Under the pieces are notes generated by a model that worked only from the letters and a program-made list of their open reading frames with translations, made no database searches and was not told where the DNA came from. Position numbers and translations under genes: made by a program. A stretch of 13,623 nt of DNA from JBDTCS01 sp039923455. GTDB lineage: Bacteria > Bacteroidota > Ignavibacteria > Palsa-1295. Positions 1 through 8,513 of this stretch are shown in pieces (the first letter of the stretch is position 1; each line of letters starts with the position of its first letter). The stretch covers positions 1 through 13,623 of the forward strand of contig JBDTCS010000105.1 in NCBI GenBank assembly GCA_039923455.1. Direction: 5' to 3'.

Positions 1-1193
1 CAAAGATCCTTCTCGATTTTAAATTGCGACCGGAGAATTTTATCGCAACCGTGCAGACCGGTGCCGTCTTCTCGGGATTTCTTGCTGCGACATTTACCGG
101 ATTCATCGCCTACTCCGACGTGAGTCCGTTCATCGAATCCACGTTTCATTTTTCCAACGGTACGAGCTTGCTCATTGCGTTTCTGATCATGGTGTTCTTA
201 GTCACCGTGCTCGATCTGACGTTCGGAGCACTCATACCCAAATCGCTCTCGCTACATAAAAGTGAAACGATCGCATTCGCCGAAGCGGACATCCTTCGAC
301 TCCTTGCTGTGCTGTTCAATCCTCTCACGCATCTGCCGGTCGTCATCTCCAACTTTGTGCTCAAGCCGTTTAGAGATAAGACGAGCTTTACCGAGAGCCG
401 AATGTCCGAAGAGGAATTCCGTGTGATGCTCGAAGAAGGTGCACGCTCCGGAGTGATTGATAAAACGGAGAACGAGTTGATCGGTAACATCTTTGATTTT
501 CGCGAACGCACGGCTCGCGAAATTATGGTGCCGCGCATAAAGATCGTCGCTATCGACTCCGAGAGCCCGCACGACACGCTCGTCGATCGCATCATCAGCG
601 AAGGCTACACGCGCCTTCCCGTTTTTCAGGGGACAATCGATAATATTCTGGGAGTTATCTATTCGAAAGACGTGCTCGCACTGATCGAGAATCCCGATCT
701 AATTTTGCTCTACGATATTATTCGACCTCTGCCGTTTGTGCCGGAAACTAAGCTAATTGCTGAGCTTCTGAGAGAATTCCAGATTCAGAAACTTCACATG
801 GCCGTCGTCGTAGATGAATTTGGAGGAATGGCCGGCATCATCACGCTCGAAGATATTCTTGAAGAGATTGTCGGTGAGATTGATGATGAATACGACGAGG
901 AGACTCCGGAAGTGCAGCTCGATCCGGAGAATCGGACAGCAGTACTCTTAGCGACGCTTTCTATCGCGGATGCCAATGAGCATCTCGAAAAGATCTTTCC
1001 CGATTTCCGGATTCCGGACGACGAGGAATACGAGTCAGTCAGCGGCTATGTCAACAAACTTTTTGGCTACATCCCGGAAGTTGCCGAGGAACATGCAACC
1101 CACGGCTTGCATGTCGTTGTTGTTAAACGGGCACCAAGTTTCGTCATCCAGGTTCGTTTTGAGGATCGGAGACCGAGAAAAGCACTTAACTAA
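1..1193 (+). CDS. CNNM/CorC-type membrane protein (DUF21 - CBS pair - CorC_HlyC), 5' partial
   Basis: The reading frame is open from the first full codon at position 3, and an earlier start lies outside the window. The TTG at 24 should not be taken as the start, because conserved DUF21 sequence runs across it. Numbering from that TTG, residues 1 to about 110 are the membrane DUF21 part, with hydrophobic stretches near 12-30, 48-72 and 90-113. Next comes the classic linker with SEEEFRVMLEEGARSG (128-143). Two CBS domains follow, at about 170-222 and 233-290, the second containing VVVDEFGGMAGIITLEDILE. A C-terminal CorC_HlyC domain lies at about 300-382. The family sits in the inner membrane; members are linked to Mg2+/Co2+ efflux, and in Bacteroidota a relative, GldE, is tied to gliding and lipoprotein functions. 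I cannot choose between these, so no symbol is given. The old name 'hemolysin' is not evidence of toxicity. A 137-bp gap separates it from the next gene. Confidence 0.93.
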   Translation, partial: KILLDFKLRPENFIATVQTGAVFSGFLAATFTGFIAYSDVSPFIESTFHFSNGTSLLIAFLIMVFLVTVLDLTFGALIPKSLSLHKSETIAFAEADILRLLAVLFNPLTHLPVVISNFVLKPFRDKTSFTESRMSEEEFRVMLEEGARSGVIDKTENELIGNIFDFRERTAREIMVPRIKIVAIDSESPHDTLVDRIISEGYTRLPVFQGTIDNILGVIYSKDVLALIENPDLILLYDIIRPLPFVPETKLIAELLREFQIQKLHMAVVVDEFGGMAGIITLEDILEEIVGEIDDEYDEETPEVQLDPENRTAVLLATLSIADANEHLEKIFPDFRIPDDEEYESVSGYVNKLFGYIPEVAEEHATHGLHVVVVKRAPSFVIQVRFEDRRPRKALN

Positions 1194-1316
1194 TTTAGCA
1201 ACCTGCGTATCGAACATTTTTGATACTATCTGAGTAAGCGTTCGAAACAATAGAAGCATTCTATCCCAGAGCATCGGCTTCATGGGTGCATGTTATGTCT
1301 TGTGGAGTTTCGAATT

Positions 1317-1323
1317 GAGAGGG
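1317..1323 (+). promoter_or_regulatory. Shine-Dalgarno-like site deciding a GTG start
   Basis: GAGAGGG lies 7 nt before the GTG at 1331. It favours that start over the in-frame ATG at 1364, which has no purine-rich site upstream. The ATG would still give a normal signal peptide, so both starts remain possible. Confidence 0.5.
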
Positions 1324-1330
1324 TTATTCG

Positions 1331-3427
1331 GTGGGGCTCAGAGCATTAACTTATTTTCGATTCATGTTGCAGCGTACCCGTTTCTTTTCGTTTCCTTCGT
1401 TCGCGATCGTATTCCTCTTGCTGATGATGCCCATCAGTTTGTTCGCGCAACATAACACAGAAGCGCTGAAGCACGCTCGCTCAGGTTACGAACTGGAACA
1501 ACAGAAAAAATTTCGAGAGGCACTCTACGAGTATAACGCTTCCATCGCTGCCGATCCGAAGTATCCCTACCCTCTCAGCCGTATTGCGAATATGTACTGG
1601 GATCTGCACAATTATCCCGTAGCGATCCGGTACTACAGTCGAGCAATTGCACTCGATTCAAACTTTGACATTTCCAATTTTTACAATCTCGGATATTCCT
1701 ATAAGAGCATTCAAAATTTCGATAGCGCAGTAATCGCGTTTAAAGAATTTATTCGCCGAATGCAACCTGCTTCCAAGGCCGATACGCTTGCGATGATCGA
1801 CGCCGATTCCTGGATCAAGTTCACACTCGGTTGCGAAGCCGAGCGAGCGAAGCCAAAAAATACGCAAGAACCTGTCCCAATTTTCGGCGAGATCAATAGT
1901 CCATACGATGATTTTGGCCCAACGATCACTGCTGACGGAGAAACGCTCTACTTCACCTCGCGGCGTCCCTCGACAAATCATTACGCCTACGAAGAGACCA
2001 AAGATTATGGCGACGATCTGTTTGTAACACATAGGGATAGCGCACGCAATTGGGTAAAACCAACCGCGTTGCCGCCGCCAATTAATTCCGTAGATGATGA
2101 AGGTGCTGCATCCATTTCGGCCGATGGACAAACGGTCTTCTATTCGCTTTGCCGTCGACCGGATGGCATCGGAGATTGTGATCTGTACTTCTCGGAGCTC
2201 GTCGGCGATCAATGGACTCGTCCGCAGAATCTCGGTGCACAGATCAACTCCAAACAATGGGACGCAGAGCCAAGCGTGACTGCAGATGGCAACACGATGT
2301 ATTTCGCAAGCAAGCGCAGCAACTCGATCGATGGCTCGGAAGATATTTGGGTTGCATACAAAGGCACCGATGGAAGTTGGAGCAAACCGGTGAATCTTGG
2401 CGAACCGGTAAACACAAAGTTTAGTGAACGCTCACCCTTCATCGCTGCCGATGGAAAGACACTCTACTTTTCCTCCAACGGACATCCAGGTTTCGGTAAC
2501 CATGATCTCTTCATATCAAAGAAGCTCGAAGATGGCACCTGGAGCGTGCCGATAAATCTTGGTTCGCCGATCAATACATTTGGCGATGACGAGTTTCTGA
2601 CCATCCCAGCACGCGGTGACAAAATGTATTTCTGCTCGCAGCGCGATAATCCAAAAGGCAATCTCGATATTTTCGAAGCAACCCTTCCCAAAGATTTCCG
2701 TCCGGGTCCGGTTACCGTCGTTGCTGGAATGGTGGTCGATAAGAAGTCGCTTCGCCCACTTGGTGCGAAGATAGAGGTAACGGATTTGAAGTCGCACGAG
2801 ATCGTCGCGATCTATCGATCGAATAGTGTTACCGGGAAATTCTTTATTACGCTCGGCACGGGCAAATCTTACGGCATCACGGCTACAGCACCGAACTATG
2901 CGTTCTATTCCGAGAACTATACCGTGCCAGACACGATCAGTTATCGTGAACTCTCGCACGACCTGCCGCTGATTCGAGTCGATAGCCTTTTCGCGGACCT
3001 GCCGGTTAAACACGACTCGATACACCACACGGTCGATACTACGCATCATACCGTCGATACAACTTCGAACACGGGTCAGCCGGAGAATTTTGTACTCAAT
3101 AATATTTTCTTCGATTTCAACAAAGCTACATTGCGAGATGAGTCGATTCCTGAGCTGAAGAACCTCGTTCGCTTTCTGAACCAGTACCCTAAATTCCGTA
3201 TCGAGATCGCCGGACATACCGACAGCCTCGGAACCGATCAGATCAACAAAAAGCTTTCGCAAGAGCGCGCTGAAACCATTCGAAGCTATCTCATCATCAA
3301 CGGTATTGCCGCTAACCGAATGACCGCTCGCGGTTACGGTTCGACTCAGCCTGTTGCTGCAAACGACACTGAAGAAGGCCGTCAAAAGAATAGACGTACC
3401 ACGTTCCGAATTCTTCAGAAGAAATAA
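1331..3427 (+). CDS. Exported TPR - PD40 propeller - CarboxypepD-like - OmpA envelope protein
   Basis: A 698-residue protein. A hydrophobic signal stretch at about 21-38 ends in SLFA before Q40, so export is likely. TPR-like helices cover about 43-145. Five PD40/WD40-like propeller repeats follow at about 187-450, each with an IN(S/T)-type lead and ADG.T.YF.S core (for example ITADGETLYFTSRR at 199-212). A CarboxypepD_reg-like beta domain covers about 460-533. A short linker repeats HTVDTT twice (566-577). An OmpA C-terminal domain covers about 588-696, with IEIAGHTDSLGTD (624-636) and the LSQERA helix (642-647), whose Asp and Arg usually bind the peptidoglycan diaminopimelate. This architecture is common in Bacteroidota. 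The family anchors outer-membrane or secretion complexes to the wall, and some members work with the type IX system; nothing here proves that link. The GTG start is chosen for its ribosome site. The nadD start follows 1 nt after the stop. Confidence 0.92.
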   Translation: MGLRALTYFRFMLQRTRFFSFPSFAIVFLLLMMPISLFAQHNTEALKHARSGYELEQQKKFREALYEYNASIAADPKYPYPLSRIANMYWDLHNYPVAIRYYSRAIALDSNFDISNFYNLGYSYKSIQNFDSAVIAFKEFIRRMQPASKADTLAMIDADSWIKFTLGCEAERAKPKNTQEPVPIFGEINSPYDDFGPTITADGETLYFTSRRPSTNHYAYEETKDYGDDLFVTHRDSARNWVKPTALPPPINSVDDEGAASISADGQTVFYSLCRRPDGIGDCDLYFSELVGDQWTRPQNLGAQINSKQWDAEPSVTADGNTMYFASKRSNSIDGSEDIWVAYKGTDGSWSKPVNLGEPVNTKFSERSPFIAADGKTLYFSSNGHPGFGNHDLFISKKLEDGTWSVPINLGSPINTFGDDEFLTIPARGDKMYFCSQRDNPKGNLDIFEATLPKDFRPGPVTVVAGMVVDKKSLRPLGAKIEVTDLKSHEIVAIYRSNSVTGKFFITLGTGKSYGITATAPNYAFYSENYTVPDTISYRELSHDLPLIRVDSLFADLPVKHDSIHHTVDTTHHTVDTTSNTGQPENFVLNNIFFDFNKATLRDESIPELKNLVRFLNQYPKFRIEIAGHTDSLGTDQINKKLSQERAETIRSYLIINGIAANRMTARGYGSTQPVAANDTEEGRQKNRRTTFRILQKK

Positions 3428-3428
3428 C

Positions 3429-4046
3429 GTGGAACAAACCGTAGAGCGCATCGGAATTTTCGGCGGCACTTTCGATCCACCGCACGTCGGACATCTGATC
3501 GGTGCAGAACTGGCTTGTGAACAATATGCGCTCGATACGCTTCTCTTCATGACGGCTTTCGTGCCACCACACAAGCAACATGTCTCTCGCGCACCCGCGC
3601 AGGACAGACTTGCTATGACAACGCTCGCAACAGCGAACAATCCACGTTTCGCTGCAAGCGACATCGAGATCACTCGTGAGGGTACATCCTACACGATTGA
3701 TACTATCCGCGAGTTGAAAGCTAAGCATCCAAACGCAAAGCTCTTTCTTTTTATCGGAATGGATAACCTCGCGATCTTTCATTCATGGCGAGCTGCTGAC
3801 GAGATCAAGCAAGAAGCAACCGTTGTCGTGATGCTCCGACCGACACATGATGCGAGTGCACTCGATCCCTCGCTGTTCGAATCTGTCGAAACACTTGAAA
3901 TACCGTTGATCGGAATCTCGAGTTCGGATGTTCGTGCAAGAGTTCGTGCGGGGCTTTCGGTGAAATATTGGATACCGGAATCGGTCGAGGAGTATATTCG
4001 CGCACACCATTTGTACGAACAGCCGCTCGGCGAACAACATCTGTGA
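3429..4046 (+). CDS. nadD: Nicotinate-nucleotide adenylyltransferase
   Basis: NadD joins nicotinate mononucleotide to ATP, giving deamido-NAD and pyrophosphate, a late cytosolic step of NAD synthesis. The 205-residue product has the normal family length. Visible motifs are GGTFDPPHVGHL (12-23, the nucleotidyl-transferase HxGH region), VPPHK (45-49), REGTSYTIDT (83-92), FIGMDNL (108-114) and ISSSDVR (163-169, the ISSTxIR motif). The GTG at 3429 is chosen because the family motif begins within ten residues of it and it falls 1 nt after the upstream stop. The frame is open further upstream, to a TTG at 3354, but that lies inside the OmpA-domain gene. The stop codon overlaps the next gene's GTG (GTGA), which suggests coupled translation. 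Confidence 0.96.
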   Translation: MEQTVERIGIFGGTFDPPHVGHLIGAELACEQYALDTLLFMTAFVPPHKQHVSRAPAQDRLAMTTLATANNPRFAASDIEITREGTSYTIDTIRELKAKHPNAKLFLFIGMDNLAIFHSWRAADEIKQEATVVVMLRPTHDASALDPSLFESVETLEIPLIGISSSDVRARVRAGLSVKYWIPESVEEYIRAHHLYEQPLGEQHL

Positions 4047-4870
4047 CAAGAAAACCTGAGAAGAAGAACCGCGCTGCGCACCTAATCCTGATGATCGGGG
4101 CTGTCACGATGTTCGCACCGCTCCTGTGGATGATATTGCTCTCGCTTGCGGACAATCCATCAGGCAGTGCAACGCCAGGCGAACTTCTGCGCGGAAGTTT
4201 TTCGCTGTCGAATTATTCCGATGCATTCAATAGCGATACCTTCGGAATTTATTTTCTAAACTCCCTGCTCGTTAGTACCGCAATCGCCTTAGCGAGTTGC
4301 ATTCTTTCGACGCTCGTCGCGTACGCATTTGCGAGACGGGTATTTTTTGCTAAACGGTTTCTCTTCGGAAGTGTGCTTGCTGTGCTCATGGTGCCGCCGC
4401 ATGTGATCATGATTCCGCTCTATCGCGAGATGGTTGCCTTTGGTTGGCTCAACACGTATTTCGCACTCACAATACCCTTCTTCGTTACCCCGTTCGGCAT
4501 TTTCCTGATGCGGCAATACATCGAAGAGCTTCCGGTCGAGATCGAAGAAGCTGCGACAATCGACGGCGCGAACACCTTCGGCATTCTGAAGACGATCATC
4601 TTCCCCCTTGCAAAACCGATGCTCGTCGTGCTCTTTATCTACCAGTTTCTGACTGCGTGGAATTCGTTTATCTTTCCCTTCCTGTTTGTGAACAAGGCGT
4701 CCATGCGGACACTACCGGTTGGCCTTGCATTCTATCAGGGAAAGCAGTCGATCGACTGGGGACATTTGATGGCGGGTGCAGGGATGAGTGCACTGCCGGT
4801 ATTAATACTCTTTGCGATTTTTCAAAAGAAGATCATCGCAGGTTTGACAGCAGGCGCCGTCAAAGGTTAA
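4043..4870 (+). CDS. Carbohydrate ABC transporter permease, MalG/AraQ type
   Basis: An inner-membrane permease of the binding-protein-dependent sugar import family, 275 residues, with about six hydrophobic segments (about 13-34, 70-97, 107-128, 138-156, 192-215 and 245-262). The EAA loop that contacts the ATPase is clear at 168-190: EEAATIDGANTFGILK, then IIFPLAKP. The C-terminus IIAGLTAGAVKG is the usual family ending. The GTG at 4043 overlaps the nadD stop by 4 nt and places a short basic tail before the first membrane helix. The frame is open back to 3968, but that stretch is inside nadD and does not resemble the family. A normal importer also needs a second permease, a binding protein and an ATPase, and none is in the window. 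Substrate cannot be told from sequence; maltose-, arabinose- or glycerol-3-phosphate-type sugars are all possible. Confidence 0.92.
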   Translation: MTRKPEKKNRAAHLILMIGAVTMFAPLLWMILLSLADNPSGSATPGELLRGSFSLSNYSDAFNSDTFGIYFLNSLLVSTAIALASCILSTLVAYAFARRVFFAKRFLFGSVLAVLMVPPHVIMIPLYREMVAFGWLNTYFALTIPFFVTPFGIFLMRQYIEELPVEIEEAATIDGANTFGILKTIIFPLAKPMLVVLFIYQFLTAWNSFIFPFLFVNKASMRTLPVGLAFYQGKQSIDWGHLMAGAGMSALPVLILFAIFQKKIIAGLTAGAVKG

Positions 4871-4882
4871 CACGAGAGTTAT

Positions 4883-5875
4883 CTAAGCGTCGCGCTGCAT
4901 TACGAATCCGACAAAATCAAGTAGGCTTGTCTTCGCCTCCGATTCTTTTAGGAGTGCGATTGCTTCTCTCGCTTGTTGCGCGTATTCTTCAGCTTTTAGT
5001 TTGGCGTACTCGATACCGCCGTTTGCATGCACGAACTCAATCACTTCCGAATAAGACTCTCCGGCTGCTTTGCCCGACTTAACCAATCCGCGAATGCGTT
5101 TGCTCGTAGCACGATCAGTTTTTTGAAGTGCATGAATCAACGGCAACGTCAACTTTTTTTCTTTCAGATCAATCGCGGTCGGCTTACCTATCTTTTTTGA
5201 AGCGTTCTCGTAGTCGAAAAGATCATCGCGAATTTGAAACGCGATACCAACGGCCTCGCCGTATGCCTTGAGGGCCATGCGCTCCGGAGACCGCTCCTTA
5301 CCACCGTCGATGCTCGCAGCACCCATCTCACAACACGTACTGAGCAGCGAGGCCGTTTTATCCGAAATGATCCGAAAGTAACCTTCTTCGTCAATGTTAA
5401 GCTGACGCGCCTTTTGCATTTGATAGAGCTCACCCTCGGACATCCGACGCACCGCGTGCGAAGTGATCTCAAGAAAATAATACTCAGAGCTTTCGACCGT
5501 GAGTAGCAAACCTTTGGCGAGGAGATAATCCCCCATTAGAATTCCGATCTTATTTCGCCAGAGTGCCTTGATGCTCGCAAAGCCGCGACGCGTGTCGGCC
5601 TCATCAATTACGTCATCATGCACCAGAGTCGCCGTATGGAGAATCTCGACAAGCGTTGCTGCGCGATAGGTCGCATCGTTGATCTCGCCGCAAGCCTGCG
5701 CAGATAGGAGTACCAAGAGCGGCCGCACTTGCTTGCCCTTCGTGCGAATCAAGTACTTAGCTATCAGATTGACAAGCGGAACCGTGGAGATCATCGTCCG
5801 CGAAAAGCGGCGATTGAATTCCTTGATCTCGTGTGCTACCGGAGCGGAAATGCGGGCAAGGTTGGGTTGTGGCAT
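4883..5875 (-). CDS. Long-chain trans-polyprenyl diphosphate synthase
   Basis: The enzyme adds isopentenyl diphosphate units to an allylic primer to make an all-trans prenyl chain, probably the side chain of the respiratory quinone. With the ATG at 5875 it has 330 residues. The first aspartate-rich motif is LVHDDVIDEADTRRG (84-98), the second QIRDDLFDYE (214-223). GKPTAIDLKEKKLTLPLI (230-247) is a further family signature. The sequence before the first motif is HTATLV, with small residues where short-chain (farnesyl) synthases carry bulky ones, which points to a chain of C30 or longer, as in IspB/HepT-like enzymes. Exact chain length cannot be read. The frame stays open to an ATG at 5920, which would add 15 residues (MLSGRVVQSRRIFAQ) and is less likely, since a TAnnTTTG box sits between the two. 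It is the last gene of the minus-strand run. Confidence 0.93.
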   Translation of the reverse strand: MPQPNLARISAPVAHEIKEFNRRFSRTMISTVPLVNLIAKYLIRTKGKQVRPLLVLLSAQACGEINDATYRAATLVEILHTATLVHDDVIDEADTRRGFASIKALWRNKIGILMGDYLLAKGLLLTVESSEYYFLEITSHAVRRMSEGELYQMQKARQLNIDEEGYFRIISDKTASLLSTCCEMGAASIDGGKERSPERMALKAYGEAVGIAFQIRDDLFDYENASKKIGKPTAIDLKEKKLTLPLIHALQKTDRATSKRIRGLVKSGKAAGESYSEVIEFVHANGGIEYAKLKAEEYAQQAREAIALLKESEAKTSLLDFVGFVMQRDA

Positions 5876-5880
5876 CTGGG

Positions 5881-5888
5881 CAAAAATA
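5881..5888 (-). promoter_or_regulatory. Possible Bacteroidota -7 box before the prenyl synthase
   Basis: Reads TATTTTTG on the minus strand, a match to TAnnTTTG, 5 nt before the ATG at 5875. If used, the transcript would be nearly leaderless. No good -33 TTTG lies at normal distance (the nearest TTG is only 13 nt away), so the support is weak. The surrounding 13 nt recur upstream of glgA. Confidence 0.25.
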
Positions 5889-5941
5889 CGGCGCGATTGG
5901 ACAACTCGCCCCGAGAGCATGAAATTTACAGGCTACGACGG

Positions 5942-6721
5942 TTAACTTTTCTCTTTGGCCGCAAGGTCCCGCTTCTTCTGCCGAGCCACAATCGCGCTTG
6001 TGCCGATGGATAACTCGAAGAGTCCCCATAGTGGGAAAAACAGCGCAACTTGCAAGAGTGGATTGCCTCCGGGTGAGAGCAACGCAGCAATAAACAGCAA
6101 TACGATGATTGTGTGTCGACGATAATGACGCATGAAGGCCGGCGTCAAAATTCCCATCTTCGAAAGAAAATACGAGATCAGCGGAAGCTCGAAGACGAGT
6201 CCGGAAATAATCACGATCTCCAAAAATATCGCAAGATATTTATGAATATCGAATAGATTTAATATCTCCTTCGTACCAAAATCTGCTACAAACTTGAGTG
6301 ACATCGGCAGCATCACCCAATAGGCAAAGGCCATACCGACAACAAAACTAAAGATCGTAAAGAACGTAATCTGCCCAACGTACTTCTTCTCGTTCTCTTT
6401 GAGGCCCGGACCGACGAACTTCCAGATTTGCGAAAGTGTGTATGGGAAGCTAAGAATAACTCCACCCCAGATCGCGATCTGCATATAGAGCGAAAGCTGT
6501 CCGAAGACTTCGGGGTTGTAGAGCTTGAGCGGTGGTACAGTTTCTTTGGTCGGCGCAATTAAAATATTCTCAAGAATAAAATCGCCAAAGATTGCGCATA
6601 TAATCACACCAACTACAATGCCGATCACCGCACGAAAAACCACCCAACGCAATTCTTCGAGATGATCCCAAAGGGACATCTCGACATCGCCGGAAGATTC
6701 AGGTGGAAGCTCGTCTGGCAT
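5942..6721 (-). CDS. tatC: Sec-independent (Tat) protein translocase subunit TatC
   Basis: TatC is the inner-membrane receptor that recognises twin-arginine signal peptides on folded proteins. The 259-residue length is normal and six membrane segments are visible (about 27-47, 78-98, 115-140, 162-184, 202-214 and 222-244). The N-terminal LWDHLEELRWVVFR (17-30) is the conserved HLxELR cytoplasmic segment. The first periplasmic region has FPYTLSQIWKFVGPGLKENE (92-111), where E111 matches the essential glutamate (E103) of E. coli TatC. The C-terminal tail is basic. The ATG at 6721 is the only sensible start. It lies 32 bp after glyA and 66 bp before the prenyl synthase. No tatA or tatB is in the window, so they must be encoded elsewhere. 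Confidence 0.96.
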   Translation of the reverse strand: MPDELPPESSGDVEMSLWDHLEELRWVVFRAVIGIVVGVIICAIFGDFILENILIAPTKETVPPLKLYNPEVFGQLSLYMQIAIWGGVILSFPYTLSQIWKFVGPGLKENEKKYVGQITFFTIFSFVVGMAFAYWVMLPMSLKFVADFGTKEILNLFDIHKYLAIFLEIVIISGLVFELPLISYFLSKMGILTPAFMRHYRRHTIIVLLFIAALLSPGGNPLLQVALFFPLWGLFELSIGTSAIVARQKKRDLAAKEKS

Positions 6722-6753
6722 CTGAGTGAAGGTGTTTTACTAAAGTTACCTCG

Positions 6754-8028
6754 TCAGGCGTAGAGCGGAAATTTTGCTGTAAGCGATTTCACTGCCTCAC
6801 GCACATCGGCTATCGTCTTCGTATCTGTCGGATTCGAAACCACGCGATCAATAAACTCTGCTATCAAATCCATTTCGGATTCCATCATACCGCGAGTGGT
6901 AATCGCTGAGGTTCCGATACGAATACCACTCGTTACGAGTGCAGGCTTATCATCATACGGTACCGCATTTTTGTTGACCGTGATTGCAGCTTTGTCGAGC
7001 GCTTCTTCTGCGGCTTTGCCGGTGATATTTTTGCCGCGAAGATCTGCGAGCATTAAATGATTGTCGGTGCCGCCAGAGATAATATAAAATCCGCGCTGCA
7101 ATAGTTGCTCTGCGAGTCGTCGCGCGTTCTTGATCACTTGTGCACCGTAGGTCGTGAATGAGTCTTCGAGCGCTTCACCAAACGCAACAGCTTTTCCGGC
7201 GATGACATGCATCAATGGGCCACCCTGAATCCCGGGCATCACCATCGAGTCGATAAGCTCCGAGACCATCTTTGTACGGCCCGATTTCGGTGCGACTGCT
7301 CCCCACGTATTCTCAAAATCTTTTCCGAGCAGAATCATACCGCCACGAGGACCGCGCAATGTTTTGTGCGTCGTCGAAGTCACAACGTGGCAATGCGGCA
7401 GCGGACTCGAAAGATGTCCCTTTGCGATCAGCCCAGCCGGATGCGCCATATCGCACATCAAGTATGCACCGATAGAATCGGCGATCTCACGAAAGCGAGC
7501 AAAATCAATATCACGCGAATATGCACTCGCACCAACGGTGATCATCTTCGGCTTATGCGCTGCGGCTTGTGCGGCAACATCTTCATAATCAATTCTTCCC
7601 GTCTCTTTCGAAACACCATACGGAGTGAACTGATAGAGCTGCCCGGAAAAATTTGCGGGATGTCCGTGCGTAAGATGTCCGCCGTGTGAAAGATTCATGC
7701 CCAGCACTTTGTCGCCAGGCTTCAGGAATGTAAAATAGACCGCCATGTTGGCTTGCGACCCAGAGTGCGGTTGCACGTTCGCATATTCGGCACCGAACAA
7801 TTTCTTCACGCGATCGCGTGCAATATTCTCGATCACATCGACATACTCGCAACCGCCATAGTAACGCTTGCCCGGATAGCCTTCGGCGTACTTATTCGTA
7901 AGTACACTCCCCTGCGCATCCATGACTGCTTGCGAAGTAAAGTTTTCGCTTGCAATGAGTTCGAGCCCATCACGCTGACGTGTGAGCTCTTCATCAATAA
8001 CGGAAAAGACTTCTGTGTCTTTATGCAT
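6754..8028 (-). CDS. glyA: Serine hydroxymethyltransferase
   Basis: A cytosolic PLP enzyme that converts serine and tetrahydrofolate to glycine and methylene-tetrahydrofolate, the main one-carbon source. With the ATG at 8028 the protein has 424 residues, the usual length. LELIASENFTS is at 23-33, the PLP lysine is K222 in TSTTHKTLRGPRGG (217-230), and SGIRIGTSAITTRG is near 367-380. The stretch TKMVSELIDSMVMPGIQGGP (252-271) is longer than in E. coli GlyA and typical of Bacteroidota/Chlorobi enzymes. An in-frame GTG at 8043 would add five residues. Neither start has a clear ribosome site, and family alignment fits the ATG. It follows rpiB by 37 bp; rpiB and glyA also lie close together in Bacillus, so the neighbourhood has precedent. 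Confidence 0.97.
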   Translation of the reverse strand: MHKDTEVFSVIDEELTRQRDGLELIASENFTSQAVMDAQGSVLTNKYAEGYPGKRYYGGCEYVDVIENIARDRVKKLFGAEYANVQPHSGSQANMAVYFTFLKPGDKVLGMNLSHGGHLTHGHPANFSGQLYQFTPYGVSKETGRIDYEDVAAQAAAHKPKMITVGASAYSRDIDFARFREIADSIGAYLMCDMAHPAGLIAKGHLSSPLPHCHVVTSTTHKTLRGPRGGMILLGKDFENTWGAVAPKSGRTKMVSELIDSMVMPGIQGGPLMHVIAGKAVAFGEALEDSFTTYGAQVIKNARRLAEQLLQRGFYIISGGTDNHLMLADLRGKNITGKAAEEALDKAAITVNKNAVPYDDKPALVTSGIRIGTSAITTRGMMESEMDLIAEFIDRVVSNPTDTKTIADVREAVKSLTAKFPLYA

Positions 8029-8065
8029 AACTCGTTCGGTCACAAATCAACTCAACTCTGATCCA

Positions 8066-8497
8066 TCAAAACTTTTCGATCTTCTCAACACGCGCAAGAT
8101 GTCTTCCGCCTTCGAATGGCGTAGCAAAAAATGCGTCAATGATTTTTTCTGCTTCTTCCCATGCAACAAATCGCTGCCCGAGTGCAAGGACGTTTGCATC
8201 GTTGTGCTGACGTGCGAGCGAAGCCATCTCGATCATTGTTGCATCAACGGCACGAATACCTTTGTGACGATTCGCAACGATCGCGATACCCACGCCACTT
8301 CCGCACACAAACACACCCATCTCTGCTTCACCGCGCAACATTCCCTCAGCGGCCGCATGACCAAAATCAGGATAGTCGGAGCGCTCGGCATTATGCGCAC
8401 CGTAATCGACTACTTCAAAACCTTTCGACTTGAGATACGTTTTCGCCCGTTCCTTGTAATCGAAACCGGCATGATCGGAAGCAACAGCAACTTTCAT
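8066..8497 (-). CDS. rpiB: Ribose-5-phosphate isomerase B
   Basis: Interconverts ribose 5-phosphate and ribulose 5-phosphate in the pentose phosphate pathway. The 143-residue length is typical of RpiB. ASDHAG is at 6-11 and YPDFG at 42-46. The active-site loop VCGSGVGIAIVANRHKGIRA (64-83) carries the catalytic Cys65. ARQHNDANVLALG (95-107) carries His98, equivalent to His99 in E. coli. The C-terminal GGRHLARV (130-137) is also conserved. The loop reads CGSGVG rather than the more common CGTGIG, a mild change that should keep function. The cysteine favours a ribose (RpiB) enzyme over galactose-6-phosphate isomerase relatives. It starts 21 bp after the outer-membrane protein gene and may have its own promoter. 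Confidence 0.96.
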   Translation of the reverse strand: MKVAVASDHAGFDYKERAKTYLKSKGFEVVDYGAHNAERSDYPDFGHAAAEGMLRGEAEMGVFVCGSGVGIAIVANRHKGIRAVDATMIEMASLARQHNDANVLALGQRFVAWEEAEKIIDAFFATPFEGGRHLARVEKIEKF

Positions 8498-8513
8498 ACG
8501 CTATGATTTATCA

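Noticed and set aside
3354..3428. Upstream extension of nadD to a TTG inside the OmpA-type gene
   Set aside because: The added 25 residues overlap the C-terminal coding sequence of the previous gene and precede the normal family start at GTG 3429.
2516..3673. Long open frame on the minus strand (385 codons) opposite the OmpA-type gene and nadD
   Set aside because: It is fully antisense to two well-supported genes, has no recognisable motifs and is rich in Cys, Arg and Ser as expected of a shadow frame.
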